Source of the DNA: Hyphomicrobium denitrificans ATCC 51888
GTDB taxonomy: Bacteria; Pseudomonadota; Alphaproteobacteria; Rhizobiales; Hyphomicrobiaceae
DNA: 64,000 nt
Direction: 5' to 3'
NCBI RefSeq assembly: GCF_000143145.1
Contig: NC_014313.1
Coordinates: 2,542,001-2,606,000 of the forward strand
Shown here: positions 1 to 8,370 of the stretch, piece after piece
Layout: each line of letters opens with the position of its first letter
Position numbering within the stretch: position 1 is the first letter of the stretch
The notes under the pieces: model-generated
The model's input: only the letters and a program-made list of their open reading frames with translations
What the model was told of the DNA's origin: nothing
Database searches by the model: none
Made by a program: the position numbers and the translations under genes

Positions 1-94
1 AGCCTCTCCGCTTTCCGTTGAATCGCGGAACCTCGGATCGGCTCTAGGTCTTTGTTTCGCCGCGCTTCTCATCGGGAAGACCGGCTCTACGGCA
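1..94. repeat. RIME-like intergenic mosaic repeat, copy 1 (left end truncated by window)
   Basis: The first ~30 bases are almost identical to the repeat at 35322 (AGCCTYTCCGCTTTCCGTTG followed by AATCGCGGA), and the similarity continues with insertions and substitutions through ATCGG and ACCGG blocks to about base 94. Short mosaic repeats of this kind are common between genes in rhizobia (the RIME family). It lies just downstream of the MBL-fold gene. The element probably continues left of the window, and its right end is diverged. Confidence 0.7.
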
Positions 95-104
95 ATACCG
101 CAGG

Positions 105-767
105 TCAGACCAAAAACGGATTCGTCAGCCGTTCCTGCCCGAACTGGCCTGGGGGCCCGTGTCCGCAGATGAAGGCGATGTCATCGCCGAGCGGCAGAAG
201 TTTCGTCTTGATTGCCGAGATCAACGCATCGTGGTCGCCGTAGGGAAAATCCGTGCGGCCGATCGAGCCGCGAAACAGAACGTCGCCAACGAGTGCGAAC
301 CGCTGCGCCGCGTCGAAGAACACGACCGATCCCGGCGAGTGCCCCGGGCAATGGAAGATATTGAACGTGTGACCGGCGACGGTGACAACGTCGCCATCGT
401 CAAGCCAACGGTCGGGTTTGACGTTGCGCACGTCGGGAATGCCGTACATCTCGCCCTGCTTCTCGAGGTTGTCGAGCAGGAGCGCGTCGGCCTTGTGCGG
501 CCCTTCGATCTTGACGCCAAGCTCCTGGCGCAGTTCGGCCGCAGCACCCGCGTGGTCGATATGGCCATGAGTCAGCAGAATCTTTTCGATCTCGATTTCG
601 GCTTCATCGATGCCACGGAAAATGCGGTCGAGATCGCCGCCCGGATCGACGACGGCGCCGCGCTTTGACGCCTCGTTCCAGATCAGCGTGCAGTTCTGCT
701 CGAACGGCGTGACGCGCACGATCGCGGCCTTAAGTGGAGATTGAGGCGGGGTAGTCGCGTCGCTCAT
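105..767 (-). CDS. MBL-fold metallo-hydrolase (glyoxalase II-like)
   Basis: This 220-residue protein has the metallo-beta-lactamase fold. The zinc-binding signature THGHIDHAG lies near residue 66, a second metal histidine sits in FHCPGHSPGS (~140), an aspartate in LVGDVLF (~160), and a last histidine in CGHGP near the end. Length and motif order fit the glyoxalase II-like hydrolases (YcbL/GloB2 type) that cleave glutathione thioesters or related substrates in the cytosol. No signal peptide is visible. It is a single gene, divergent from the outer-membrane protein gene that follows. Exact substrate cannot be read from sequence. Confidence 0.88.
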   Translation of the reverse strand: MSDATTPPQSPLKAAIVRVTPFEQNCTLIWNEASKRGAVVDPGGDLDRIFRGIDEAEIEIEKILLTHGHIDHAGAAAELRQELGVKIEGPHKADALLLDNLEKQGEMYGIPDVRNVKPDRWLDDGDVVTVAGHTFNIFHCPGHSPGSVVFFDAAQRFALVGDVLFRGSIGRTDFPYGDHDALISAIKTKLLPLGDDIAFICGHGPPGQFGQERLTNPFLV

Positions 768-993
768 TGAATGCTCCTGCGGGCAAGCTGCGGTCTTAGA
801 GCATTGCTCCGCGTCACCGCAAGCTCACATGATCCAACTTGTCATAGCGGATCGCCTTCGTCGGCCAAACGGCTGATGTGGATAGAAAACCACGTACAGG
901 AGAATCTCTGGTCCGGGGGCGTGTGCTCGAGCCGAATCGGGAATATCAGGGCACTGATTGAGCACAACCAATTTATTAATATGGCGGGGACCC

Positions 994-2481
994 ATGAAAA
1001 AAATATTCGCAGGGTTGCTTGTTGCGTCGAGCGCCGCGGTGTCGGCTTCGGCTTTTGCCACTCCGGCTTCCGCCAATGACTGGGAAGGTATTTCGCTCGG
1101 CGTGGGCGGCGGCTACGGCATGACGAAGAACGATCTCAATCTGGGCACCGGGCCCGCGATCTCGTCATTCATCGACGCGAACATCGGTATCAATGGCTTC
1201 GGCGGATCGGGCGGCTTTGCAACGCTCAGCGCCGGGTATGATCATGTCCTGTTCGGACCGTTGGTTGTCGGCGCTTTCATCGACTACGACTTCTCCGACA
1301 TCAGCACGAACATCGGCGCCGGCAGCGAGCTTGGCGAAATCGATGCAAACATCAAATTCAAGATCGAGAATCAGCTCTCGATCGGCGGACGCATCGGCTA
1401 TCTCATCGCGCCGACGACGCTGTTCTTTTCGACGTTCGGATACGCACACGCCGAATCAAGCGACATCAAAGCCAACCTCAATATCGGCGGTGGCTCGGGC
1501 GGCGGCACGCTTGCGGGCGTGGGAAGCTTTGACGGGTATTTCCTCGGCGGCGGTGTCGAAACGCTGATCTCGAACGGTTTCAGCATCAAGGCAGAGTATC
1601 GCTACACGTCACTGCAAGCGGAGAGGCTCGATATCCTGCCGGGCTCAGGCGCGGACGAGTTCATCACGGGATCGATCAAGCCGCAGATCCAAACAGGCCG
1701 TATTTCGCTGAACTATCGCTTCGGCGACGGCAAGACGGAAGCGCCAGACGATTCCATTCCGCCGGTCACCAGCAGCTGGACCGGTGCATACCTCGGCGTC
1801 GGCGGGGGCTATGGAGTCGCCAAGAACACGCTGGAACTCAGCGATCGCTCTTCCGAGCCCGGTTCCATTTTCAGCGCGGGAATTCCCTTCGGACACGACG
1901 GCGGCATTCTGTTCGCCACGGCCGGTTACGATTACCAGATCAGCCCGCGCTTCGTGATCGGCGCGTTCGGCGATGCCGACTATTCGCATCTGAAGCAGAG
2001 CAACAGCCTGTCATTTGCTATCGACGAAGATGCGGAAATCCGCGCCGGCACCAAAACGCAGTTGAAGAACATGCTCATGGTCGGCGGCCGCATCGGCTAT
2101 CTGGCACGCCCGGACACGCTGCTGTTCCTCAGCGGCGGTTACGCCAACGTCGAAGCCGACGACACGAACCTCGCGCTCGGCATCAGCGTCGACGGCGAGA
2201 CGGTCGCAGGCGGCGGAACGACGCTCATATCCGGGCGGCGCTTGAGCGGCGGGTTCATCGGCGGCGGTATCGAAACGCGCTTGAACGACTCGCTCTCTCT
2301 CAAGGCCGAGTATCGCTACATCGATCTCGGCAGCGAGACGGTGAAACTGCTTCCGAACGATCTGCCCGAGATCAACGAGATCGTGTCGACGAAGTTCGAT
2401 CCGGAAATTCAGACAGGGCGTCTCTCGATCAATTATCGATTTGGCGCAACGCCGTCAGAATCCGCGGCGCCCCTGAAATAA
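994..2481 (+). CDS. Outer-membrane beta-barrel protein with two tandem porin-like barrels
   Basis: I start at the ATG at 994, preceded by GGGGA, because it opens on a standard signal peptide (MKKIFAGLLVASSAAV..., cleavage near ASA-ND); a TTG at 958 is in frame but unlikely. The mature 495-residue protein consists of two homologous halves (about 28-245 and 257-495). Each begins W-(E/T)-G-x-x-LGVGGGYG and ends IQTGR(I/L)S(L/I)NYRFG, the C-terminal aromatic strand typical of Omp25/opacity-type 8-strand barrels in rhizobia. A proline- and acid-rich linker joins them. Two barrels in one chain are unusual because most relatives have one. Function is probably structural. Confidence 0.88.
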   Translation: MKKIFAGLLVASSAAVSASAFATPASANDWEGISLGVGGGYGMTKNDLNLGTGPAISSFIDANIGINGFGGSGGFATLSAGYDHVLFGPLVVGAFIDYDFSDISTNIGAGSELGEIDANIKFKIENQLSIGGRIGYLIAPTTLFFSTFGYAHAESSDIKANLNIGGGSGGGTLAGVGSFDGYFLGGGVETLISNGFSIKAEYRYTSLQAERLDILPGSGADEFITGSIKPQIQTGRISLNYRFGDGKTEAPDDSIPPVTSSWTGAYLGVGGGYGVAKNTLELSDRSSEPGSIFSAGIPFGHDGGILFATAGYDYQISPRFVIGAFGDADYSHLKQSNSLSFAIDEDAEIRAGTKTQLKNMLMVGGRIGYLARPDTLLFLSGGYANVEADDTNLALGISVDGETVAGGGTTLISGRRLSGGFIGGGIETRLNDSLSLKAEYRYIDLGSETVKLLPNDLPEINEIVSTKFDPEIQTGRLSINYRFGATPSESAAPLK

Positions 2482-2526
2482 GGTTCGCCGATCGCGGCGC
2501 TGATGTCGGCGGCATCCAAAAACACC

Positions 2527-2549
2527 ACAGGGGCCATCATGGCCCCTGT
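2527..2549. terminator. Hairpin between convergent OMP and ctrA genes
   Basis: ACAGGGGCCATCATGGCCCCTGT is a perfect inverted repeat with a short loop, placed between the stop of the outer-membrane protein gene and the stop of ctrA. It could terminate both transcripts. T-tracts are weak on both sides. Confidence 0.7.
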
Positions 2550-2588
2550 ACGCGTGGATAGAGTTTTGGAGAGGGCCAGCGCGCGGTT

Positions 2589-3287
2589 TTATGCGGCTTC
2601 CGAACCTTCGTGTCCCGGATCGCGCAGCACGTAGCCACGGCCCCAGACCGTCTCGATGTAGTGCTTGCCGCCGGTTGCCGTCTGCAGTTTCTTGCGCAGC
2701 TTGCAGATGAACACGTCGATGATCTTCAGTTCAGGCTCGTCCATGCCGCCGTAGAGATGGTTGAGGAACATCTCCTTCGTGAGCGTGGTACCCTTGCGGA
2801 GCGAGAGAAGCTCCAGCATCTGGTATTCCTTGCCCGTCAGATGCACGCGCTGGCCGTTGACGTCGACCGTCTTGGTGTCGAGGTTGACGCGCAGATCGCC
2901 CGTTTCGATGATCGACTGGGCATGGCCCTTCGAACGGCGGACAATCGCCTGGATGCGGGCGACGAGCTCGTCCTTGTGGAACGGCTTCGTCATATAGTCA
3001 TCGGCGCCGAAGCCGAGGCCGCGAACCTTGTCGTCGATGCCGGCGAGGCCCGACAGGATCAGGATCGGCGTTGAGACTTTCGAGACACGGAGTGTCTTCA
3101 GAACCTCATAGCCGCTCATGTCCGGCAAATTCAAATCGAGAAGAATAATATCGTAGTCGTAAAGCTTACCGAGATCGACACCCTCTTCGCCGAGGTCGGT
3201 CGTGTAAACGTTAAAACCTTCAGATTGAAGCATCAGCTCGATGCTTTGCGCCGTAGCGCTGTCGTCTTCTATGAGTAGAACCCTCAT
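2589..3287 (-). CDS. ctrA: Cell-cycle master response regulator CtrA
   Basis: This 232-residue OmpR-family regulator matches alphaproteobacterial CtrA nearly throughout. The receiver domain (1-120) begins MRVLLIEDD, has the phospho-acceptor Asp51 in [11 protein letters not shown], and has the lysine in MTKPF. The C-terminal winged helix (~125-225) carries the CtrA-type recognition region ([29 protein letters not shown]). CtrA binds TTAA-N7-TTAA sites and controls replication initiation, division and flagellar genes, and is activated by the CckA-ChpT phosphorelay. It is divergent from fliJ across a ~680-bp regulatory region, and its antagonist sciP lies 2 kb away. The C-terminal tail after the winged helix is short and acidic. 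Confidence 0.97.
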   Translation of the reverse strand: MRVLLIEDDSATAQSIELMLQSEGFNVYTTDLGEEGVDLGKLYDYDIILLDLNLPDMSGYEVLKTLRVSKVSTPILILSGLAGIDDKVRGLGFGADDYMTKPFHKDELVARIQAIVRRSKGHAQSIIETGDLRVNLDTKTVDVNGQRVHLTGKEYQMLELLSLRKGTTLTKEMFLNHLYGGMDEPELKIIDVFICKLRKKLQTATGGKHYIETVWGRGYVLRDPGHEGSEAA

Positions 3288-3314
3288 GACCGTTCCTCTG
3301 GTGCCCTATCCAAT

Positions 3315-3319
3315 GACTC
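3315..3319. promoter_or_regulatory. GANTC (CcrM) site in the ctrA leader
   Basis: GACTC lies 27 bases upstream of the ctrA start codon. In Caulobacter a GANTC site in the ctrA P1 promoter couples transcription to chromosome methylation state. Placement here is suggestive only, since GANTC occurs by chance. Confidence 0.4.
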
Positions 3320-3775
3320 CGCGCCATGTCTGCTTGTTCGCCCAAAGAAACGCACTACAGTTCGAGCTAAGCGATCGTTAGGAAGTTAGCGACGAGAGGT
3401 TAACAAACCCTAATTCCGCGTTAGCCATTTCTGCAGAATGGGTGCTGCCGTGTATTAACGGCATATCCAGACCGCTTTTGGCCTTCGGGGACGGAACATC
3501 GTTCTCGCTTCGCGGACACAGGTGCCCGTTCGCGCCAAAGATGGCCCGCCAAAATATCTAAATATTAGAACTGCGCCCCTCTCGACCGCCTAACAGATCC
3601 CGCCGCGGAAACCTGCCGTCCGGGCGCCCACCCTTCCGGCTTGTTTCTCGACCGCCTTGCGACCCGCATTCGGTTCGAATCAAGAGCTAACAGAATTCGC
3701 AGCCAGCCCCTAGATTGCTTATGGCGAAAATCTGCCCCTGAACGGGACGGTACGTCAGAAAAGGTTACGCGTTGC

Positions 3776-3790
3776 TTTACCGCAACTTAA
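3776..3790 (+). promoter_or_regulatory. Candidate CtrA box upstream of fliJ
   Basis: TTTA-CCGCAAC-TTAA matches the TTAA-N7-TTAA consensus with one mismatch and exact spacing. It lies ~175 bases upstream of fliJ and ~490 bases upstream of ctrA. Confidence 0.55.
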
Positions 3791-3963
3791 GCGTAACATG
3801 TTACATCTAGTATTGAAGTAGCAACGAGGCGATGCAACGCGGTTAACGTGTCGCGATTACCGCTGATGTTCATGTTGCTTCGGCCACGAAATCTTTTCGC
3901 GCCTTTGGCACGTTTTTTGATTGATCGGCCACGTAAGTTCGAATGTGTGCAGGGTATCGAACG

Positions 3964-4344
3964 ATGAAATCACGTGAAACGACCATTCTCCTCAAGCGTC
4001 GCGAGGTCGAGGAGAAATCGAGGAAGGTCGAGGATCTCGAAAGAATCATTCGCGAATTCGATCAGATGGCGTCCGATCTGGAGCGGCAGATCCAACTCGA
4101 AGAAGACCGAACCGGCGTTCGCGACCGGGGACATTTTTCGTATTCGACATTCGCCAAGGCTGCAGCGCTTCGCCGCGACAACCTCCGGCAGTCGACGGAA
4201 GGTCTGCGCGAGAAGCTCGCCGCTGCCGTCCGCGAACGCGACGACACGATGGAACAGTTTTCCCGCGCCAGCCAGCAGATCGAGGGTCAGCACGATCCGC
4301 GCGGGCGCCGGGAAAGACCGTTCGGATTGAGCGCGCTGCGCTAG
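3964..4344 (+). CDS. fliJ: Flagellar export chaperone FliJ family protein
   Basis: This 126-residue protein is almost entirely charged helix and predicted coiled coil. The start at 3964 (MKSRETTILLKRREVEEK) matches the usual N-terminus of the rhizobial FliJ-like protein encoded next to ctrA. Conserved segments are the RIIREFDQMASDLERQI helix and the FSYSTFAKAAALRRDNL segment. FliJ works with the FliI ATPase in flagellar type III export. No other flagellar gene is in the window, a layout also known in rhizobia. It is followed by a strong terminator, so it is monocistronic. The upstream ATG/TTG at 3943 lacks homology support. Confidence 0.88.
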   Translation: MKSRETTILLKRREVEEKSRKVEDLERIIREFDQMASDLERQIQLEEDRTGVRDRGHFSYSTFAKAAALRRDNLRQSTEGLREKLAAAVRERDDTMEQFSRASQQIEGQHDPRGRRERPFGLSALR

Positions 4345-4394
4345 ACGGCCAGCGAATCATCCGTATCCGGCAAATCACAGACACGAGCGAAAGC

Positions 4395-4424
4395 AGACGG
4401 CGCCCGAAAGGCGCCGTCTTTTTC
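4395..4424 (+). terminator. Rho-independent terminator after fliJ
   Basis: AGACGGCGCC-CGAAA-GGCGCCGTCT forms a ten-base-pair stem immediately followed by TTTTTC. Confidence 0.92.
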
Positions 4425-4554
4425 TTGTGTCCATTCCTGATCGCGCCGTTTGGCCGGTGGGTAACCCTCTTGCCGGATGGACGCTTGCCGGGCAAAGGGG
4501 TTCTCAGTCGATCCCTCATCAGGGCTTCTCGTGCGCGTCATCCAGCGGAGCACA

Positions 4555-5268
4555 ATGGCGGACAGTTGCTTATCCAAGGCGCTGCTTGCACTCATCACCG
4601 GCGTGCTTCTTTCGGGATGCGCCGGAAGCGCACCGCAATTGCCGACGCTCAGCCTGCCGAGCGCACCGTCCGTGGAAGCTGCCTCGGCTGAGGGAACTCC
4701 CCCGCGACCGGCGTCCGCACCGGGGGCTGCGCAGGACGCAGGTACTGTCGTCGATCAGATCGGTGGCGAGGGCGGATCGGCGACGGATATCTATTCGCGC
4801 GTCGCGACCGGTGCGATGAAATGCTGGTTTGCCGTCGGTGGACCGTTGAAGCCGGATTACGTCTATCACGCGACGGCAGCGCCGCCGTCACGCGGCGGTA
4901 AAGCTGAGATCGTCATCCATCGTCGCGATCCGACGCAGGCCAATCCGCGCGGCCCGAAAGCCTACCGCGTCGACATCGATCCGACCGGCGATACGTCGGC
5001 AACCGTCAGGGTTGAAAACATGAAAATGACGGACGCCTTCGCGTCCGCCATGACCGGCGACATTACGCGCTGGACCAAAGGCGAGAGCGGATGCAGTTCG
5101 TCGTCGGCCGTCGCGGGCTGGACGCCATCGGCTCCGCAGCCGATCGCTGACGCAGCACCGGTGGCGAAAGCCAAAACGAGCAAGAAGCCTGGGGCCAAGC
5201 CGAAAGACAGCTCAAAACCAAAGGCGATCGCTGCTCCGGCGCAAGCCAAAGCGACCGCAAGTCCTTAG
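4555..5268 (+). CDS. Putative lipoprotein, unknown function
   Basis: The start at 4555 follows GCGGAG at proper spacing and opens on a type II signal peptide with lipobox LLSGC-AG near residue 20. The 237-residue product then has an Ala/Pro/Ser-rich linker and a central domain (~75-185) with few Cys (KCWFAVGGPLKP and GESGCSSSS), followed by a Lys/Pro/Ala-rich tail (~195-237). Two cysteines about 100 residues apart in the central domain could form a disulfide in the periplasm. I do not recognise the family. The gene lies between fliJ and sciP but on its own transcript. Confidence 0.8.
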   Translation: MADSCLSKALLALITGVLLSGCAGSAPQLPTLSLPSAPSVEAASAEGTPPRPASAPGAAQDAGTVVDQIGGEGGSATDIYSRVATGAMKCWFAVGGPLKPDYVYHATAAPPSRGGKAEIVIHRRDPTQANPRGPKAYRVDIDPTGDTSATVRVENMKMTDAFASAMTGDITRWTKGESGCSSSSAVAGWTPSAPQPIADAAPVAKAKTSKKPGAKPKDSSKPKAIAAPAQAKATASP

Positions 5269-5351
5269 CTGAAACATCAGCGGACCTGCCGGCGCGAGTA
5301 TGCGGAGCGGCCGACGGATCGGCCCCTCGCATCATCGATCGCTCGTCGCGA

Positions 5352-5630
5352 CTACTCTCGATAGTCCTGCAAGCGCGTGGCGCGCAGACCCGGAAGCCCA
5401 TGCTTGTCGATGGAACGCTGCCACGACAGGAATTCGTCGACGGTCAACGTATATCGCTCGCATGCCTCCTCAATGCTGAGAAGGCCACCGCGCACGGCGG
5501 CGACGACTTCGGCTTTGCGACGGATCACCCATCGCTTGGTGTCCCGCGGGGGAAGATCGGCGACCGTGAGCGGCGACCCATCGGGTCCGATCACGTAGCG
5601 CCCGCGCGCTCTCATCTGTTGTTCGGTCAT
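5352..5630 (-). CDS. sciP: CtrA inhibitor SciP (DUF1153)
   Basis: This 92-residue protein carries the near-invariant DUF1153/SciP core: RYVIGPDGSPLTVADLPP, TKRWVIRRKAEVVAAVRGGL and EEACERYTLTVDEFLSWQ. This is a helix-turn-helix that binds CtrA and blocks RNA polymerase recruitment at CtrA promoters in G1. The start at 5630 (MTEQQMRARGRYV) is chosen because relatives begin within a few residues of the RxRYV segment. An in-frame start at 5657 would only add unsupported residues. A well-matched CtrA box lies 53 bases upstream, so the CtrA-SciP negative loop is probably present. It sits on the same strand as ctrA but is separated from it by fliJ and a lipoprotein gene. Confidence 0.95.
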   Translation of the reverse strand: MTEQQMRARGRYVIGPDGSPLTVADLPPRDTKRWVIRRKAEVVAAVRGGLLSIEEACERYTLTVDEFLSWQRSIDKHGLPGLRATRLQDYRE

Positions 5631-6037
5631 GATACTCGATACACACTCTCTGACCACAGGGGATACTTATAGCGGGTTGCCATTAAATTAGCACTAAGCC
5701 CTTGAGTGAACAGTGCTTAAATAGACGTGCCAATTCAACGTGGTTAAACTTCGGCGCGTTCCTCACCGTTCCGGATCGAGTCACGCCGCTAACCTCGACC
5801 GCTCACAGCGAATACCGGGCCAGTCCGGTTAAATGCTTGCCGCCGACTTGCAGGACACCCATTTAATGAACTAAGGAATTAGAGTGTGTGGCAAGATCCG
5901 ACGAGTTTTGCCGCCAAGACCAAGATAACTCGCTGAATACATTTGGTCTTTTGATGCCCGCCCGCGCCGGGGCTAGATCCTGGCTCCGGCCCTGGCATTG
6001 CCGTTTGTCAGCAGTTTAGGGTTTTTTGCCACCTCAG
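5631..6037. promoter_or_regulatory. sciP-mnmA divergent intergenic region (~410 bp)
   Basis: No gene is supported. It holds the sciP CtrA box (5683-5697), a GAGTC methylation site at 5778-5782, and GC-rich inverted repeats near 5962-5990 (GCCGGGGC ... GCTCCGGC) in what would be the mnmA leader. The sciP-proximal part is relatively A+T rich, and repeated TTAA motifs occur at 5683, 5717, 5743, 5828 and 5863. Confidence 0.6.
5683..5697 (-). promoter_or_regulatory. CtrA box in the sciP promoter
   Basis: TTAA-ATTAGCA-CTAA fits TTAA-N7-TTAA with a single mismatch. It is placed 53 bases upstream of the sciP start, where it would cover the -35 region. sciP is a direct CtrA target in Caulobacter. Confidence 0.75.
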
Positions 6038-7231
6038 ATGACCGATTTTAAGACGCCAGCCACTGTTCCGAGTGCCAAGAAGCGCGTCGTCGTCGCTATG
6101 TCCGGCGGTGTCGACAGTTCGGTTGCGGCTGCGATCATGAAGGCGGCCGGGCATGACGTCATCGGCGTGACGCTGCAGCTTTACGATCATGGAAGCGCCA
6201 CCGGGCGCAAAGGCAGCTGCTGTGCAGGCCAGGACATCCACGACGCCCGTCGTGTTGCTGATGCTCTCGGCATCCCGCATTACGTCCTCGATTATGAGGC
6301 CCGCTTCGCCCAGAAGGTGATCGAGTCATTCGCCGAGAGTTACGTGCACGGTGAGACGCCGATCCCGTGCGTCACCTGCAATAACGAAATCAAGTTCCGC
6401 GACTTGCTGGAAACGGCAAAGGATCTCGGTGCCGAGGTGCTGGTTACGGGGCACTACGTGCAGCGGCGCGATACCGAGCACGGACCAGAGCTTGCGCGCG
6501 CCGTCGATACCGATCGCGATCAGAGCTATTTCCTGTTCGGCATCACCAAGGCGCAGCTTGCGGCGCTGTGGTTTCCGGTCGGTGCGCTGGAAAAGTCCGA
6601 GGTTCGCGATCTCGCGCGCTCGTTCAATCTGCCGGTCGCCGACAAGTCCGACAGCCAGGATATCTGCTTCGTTCCGACGGGCCGCTACACGGACGTCATC
6701 GAACGCCTGAAGCCGAATGCGCTCGACGCCGGCAACATCGTTCATCTCGACGGGCGCGTGCTCGGGCGGCACGAAGGCATCGTCCATTACACCGTTGGTC
6801 AGCGGCGCGGCATCAAGATCCCAGCGGCAGAGCCGCTGTACGTCGTGCGGCTGGATGCAGCGAAAAACGAAGTCGTGGTCGGGCCGCGCTCGGCGCTGAC
6901 GACGACCGGACTGATCTTGCGCGACGTCAACTGGCTCGGGGAAAATTCGTTCGCGGAAAGCGCCCGAAACGGATTGGAACTCTTCGTGCGCATGCGCTCC
7001 TCGCAAAAGCTTCGCGCCGCGCTGGTGACGGCCGATGGCGAGACGGGCGGCAAAGTCGAGCTGCACGACGGGGAAGAAGGTATTGCGACCGGGCAAGCCT
7101 GCGTGTTTTATGCCAGCCAGGAGCCTGGAGCCCGCGTGCTCGGCGGCGGTTGGATCGCAAAGACGGTGAAAGCTGCAAATCAAGGGGACTATCGCGCACA
7201 AAGCCATACTCTGGCCGAGGCGCCGAGATAG
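6038..7231 (+). CDS. mnmA: tRNA-specific 2-thiouridylase MnmA
   Basis: This 397-residue enzyme carries the PP-loop [13 protein letters not shown] near residue 25. The first catalytic cysteine is in [14 protein letters not shown] (~115) and the second in [12 protein letters not shown] (~210). It sulfurates U34 of tRNA-Lys, -Glu and -Gln using ATP and sulfur relayed from a cysteine desulfurase. Central GHYV and C-terminal beta-barrel segments ([15 protein letters not shown]) are intact. The ATG at 6038 is preferred over a TTG at 6026. The next gene starts 23 bases downstream, so the two could be cotranscribed. Confidence 0.97.
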   Translation: MTDFKTPATVPSAKKRVVVAMSGGVDSSVAAAIMKAAGHDVIGVTLQLYDHGSATGRKGSCCAGQDIHDARRVADALGIPHYVLDYEARFAQKVIESFAESYVHGETPIPCVTCNNEIKFRDLLETAKDLGAEVLVTGHYVQRRDTEHGPELARAVDTDRDQSYFLFGITKAQLAALWFPVGALEKSEVRDLARSFNLPVADKSDSQDICFVPTGRYTDVIERLKPNALDAGNIVHLDGRVLGRHEGIVHYTVGQRRGIKIPAAEPLYVVRLDAAKNEVVVGPRSALTTTGLILRDVNWLGENSFAESARNGLELFVRMRSSQKLRAALVTADGETGGKVELHDGEEGIATGQACVFYASQEPGARVLGGGWIAKTVKAANQGDYRAQSHTLAEAPR

Positions 7232-7253
7232 TCGGGACGCGCGTTACACAGTG

Positions 7254-8000
7254 ATGGAGAAGGCGGTGGGCGATAACGGATCGGATTTTCGGCGCGCAGC
7301 TGGCGCTCAAGCCGGTGTTGCGAAAAGGCGGTTCGAGCCAAAAGCCGTTCAACTCGATGAAGGCGCCGTTCGCGATGCCTATCGCCGCTGGGCACCGGTT
7401 TACGATTACACGTTCGGAGCCGTGTCGACAGCCGGTCGCCGGCATGCGGTCGAGATCATCAACAGCGGCTCGGGACGGGTGCTCGAAGTCGGCGTCGGAA
7501 CCGGGCTGTCACTTCCCTCCTACAAGAAGCATCTCGACATCGTCGGCATCGACCTCGCGCCGGAGATGCTCGAAAAGGCGCGTGAGCGCGTCAAGAACGA
7601 GCAGCTCGTCAACGTCTCGGGTCTGTACGAGATGGACGCGGGCAGCCTTCGCTTCCCGGACAATTCATTCGATTCCGTCGTTGCGATGTATGTCATCACC
7701 GTCGTTCCCGATCCCCGGCAGGTCATGCTGGAACTGGCACGCGTGACGAAGCCTGGCGGCGAAGTCATGCTCGTCAACCACTTCAGCCAGGAGCAAGGCG
7801 TCCGCGGCTGGGTCGAGCGGCAAATGGCGCCGTTCGCCGATCTCGTTGGCTGGCATTCGGTGTTCGACGTGTCGCGCGTGATGGTGTGCGACGACCTAGA
7901 GCTCGTGGATCGCAAGTCCCTGCGTCCGCTGGGCTTGTTCACGATGATGCGCTTCCGCAAGCTGACGTCGGCTGCCGAGCAGCCGGTTGCGGCCGAGTAA
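7254..8000 (+). CDS. pmtA: SAM-dependent phospholipid N-methyltransferase, PmtA-like
   Basis: This 248-residue class I methyltransferase starts at the ATG at 7254 (GTG at 7251 is also in frame). Motif I is VLEVGVGTGLSLPSY (~80), motif II is IVGIDLAPEMLEKAR, and the post-I region is VVAMYVITVVPDP. The segment YRRWAPVYDYTFGAVSTAGR and the C-terminal LRPLGLFTMMRFRK resemble Rhodobacter-type PmtA, which methylates phosphatidylethanolamine to phosphatidylcholine. A generic UbiE-like enzyme is the alternative. An Ala/Arg-rich ~35-residue N-terminal extension precedes the domain. A btaAB pair 43 kb away makes another quaternary-amine lipid. Confidence 0.78.
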   Translation: MEKAVGDNGSDFRRAAGAQAGVAKRRFEPKAVQLDEGAVRDAYRRWAPVYDYTFGAVSTAGRRHAVEIINSGSGRVLEVGVGTGLSLPSYKKHLDIVGIDLAPEMLEKARERVKNEQLVNVSGLYEMDAGSLRFPDNSFDSVVAMYVITVVPDPRQVMLELARVTKPGGEVMLVNHFSQEQGVRGWVERQMAPFADLVGWHSVFDVSRVMVCDDLELVDRKSLRPLGLFTMMRFRKLTSAAEQPVAAE

Positions 8001-8056
8001 ACGGCGCGGATCGCTCCGAATCCGGTAAGATGGTTTGATCACTTCAACTTCGGTCG

Positions 8057-8075
8057 CCGGCGCGCGAAGCGCCGG
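8057..8075 (+). terminator. GC hairpin after pmtA-like gene
   Basis: CCGGCGC-GCGAA-GCGCCGG forms a seven-base-pair stem 57 bases after the stop. No T-tract follows, and the -35 of the tRNA promoter begins immediately after it, so it may act as an insulator or partial terminator. Confidence 0.45.
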
Positions 8076-8105
8076 TTGACAGGATGATATTACGCTCCCT
8101 ATAGA
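8076..8105 (+). promoter_or_regulatory. Sigma-70 promoter for tRNA-Met
   Basis: TTGACA at 8076-8081 and TATAGA at 8100-8105 are separated by 18 bases, about 30 bases before the mature tRNA 5' end. The -35 box is a perfect consensus match. Confidence 0.75.
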
Positions 8106-8137
8106 CGGGCGCTCGATGTCCGCATGACGGACAGTGT

Positions 8138-8214
8138 GGCGGGATAGCTCAGGTGGTTAGAGCGGCGGTCTCATAATCCGCAGGTCGGCGGTTCAAGTCC
8201 GCCTCCCGCTACCA
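8138..8214 (+). tRNA. tRNA-Met (CAU), elongator type
   Basis: The 77-nt cloverleaf is complete: a seven-base-pair acceptor stem (GGCGGGA/TCCCGCT with G1-U72 wobble), D-arm AGCTCAGGTGGTTAGAGC, anticodon loop CTCATAA with anticodon CAU, T-arm GGCGGTTCAAGTCCGCC, and an encoded CCA end. A 1-72 pair and lack of the three-GC anticodon stem argue against the initiator. Ile2 (lysidine-modified CAU) cannot be strictly excluded. The pair at 31-39 is T-T, a mild oddity. Confidence 0.93.
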
Positions 8215-8370
8215 GTAAACTCCTTTGAAATAACAGTATTTCTCTGGCGAGAGCGCCGCGCCGGAACTGAACGGGCGGCGAACAAAGCGAACAACGCTTA
8301 CCATCGGCATGCGCGAGGTCGCGCGTGCGCAGGTCAGCGATCCGCTTTCGGCTGTAATGTCTGGTGCGGA

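Larger units (their letters stand above)
3288..3963. promoter_or_regulatory. ctrA-fliJ divergent regulatory region (~680 bp)
   Basis: No credible gene lies here. The region is richer in A+T than its flanks near the middle and contains several TTAA/TTAG half-sites. It has one well-spaced CtrA box (3776-3790), a poorer one (TTAA at 3400-3403 with CTAA six bases later), and GANTC sites at 3315-3319 and 3677-3681. CcrM methylation of GANTC and CtrA autoregulation control ctrA in relatives, so this region probably carries several ctrA promoters plus the fliJ promoter. Confidence 0.7.

Noticed and set aside
870..885. Single DnaA-box-like TGTGGATAG
   Set aside because: A lone site with one mismatch, without a cluster or dnaA/dnaN; no origin is claimed.
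7254..8000. UbiE/MenG call
   Set aside because: Motifs and C-terminal LRPLGLFTMM segment are closer to PmtA. Cannot be fully excluded.
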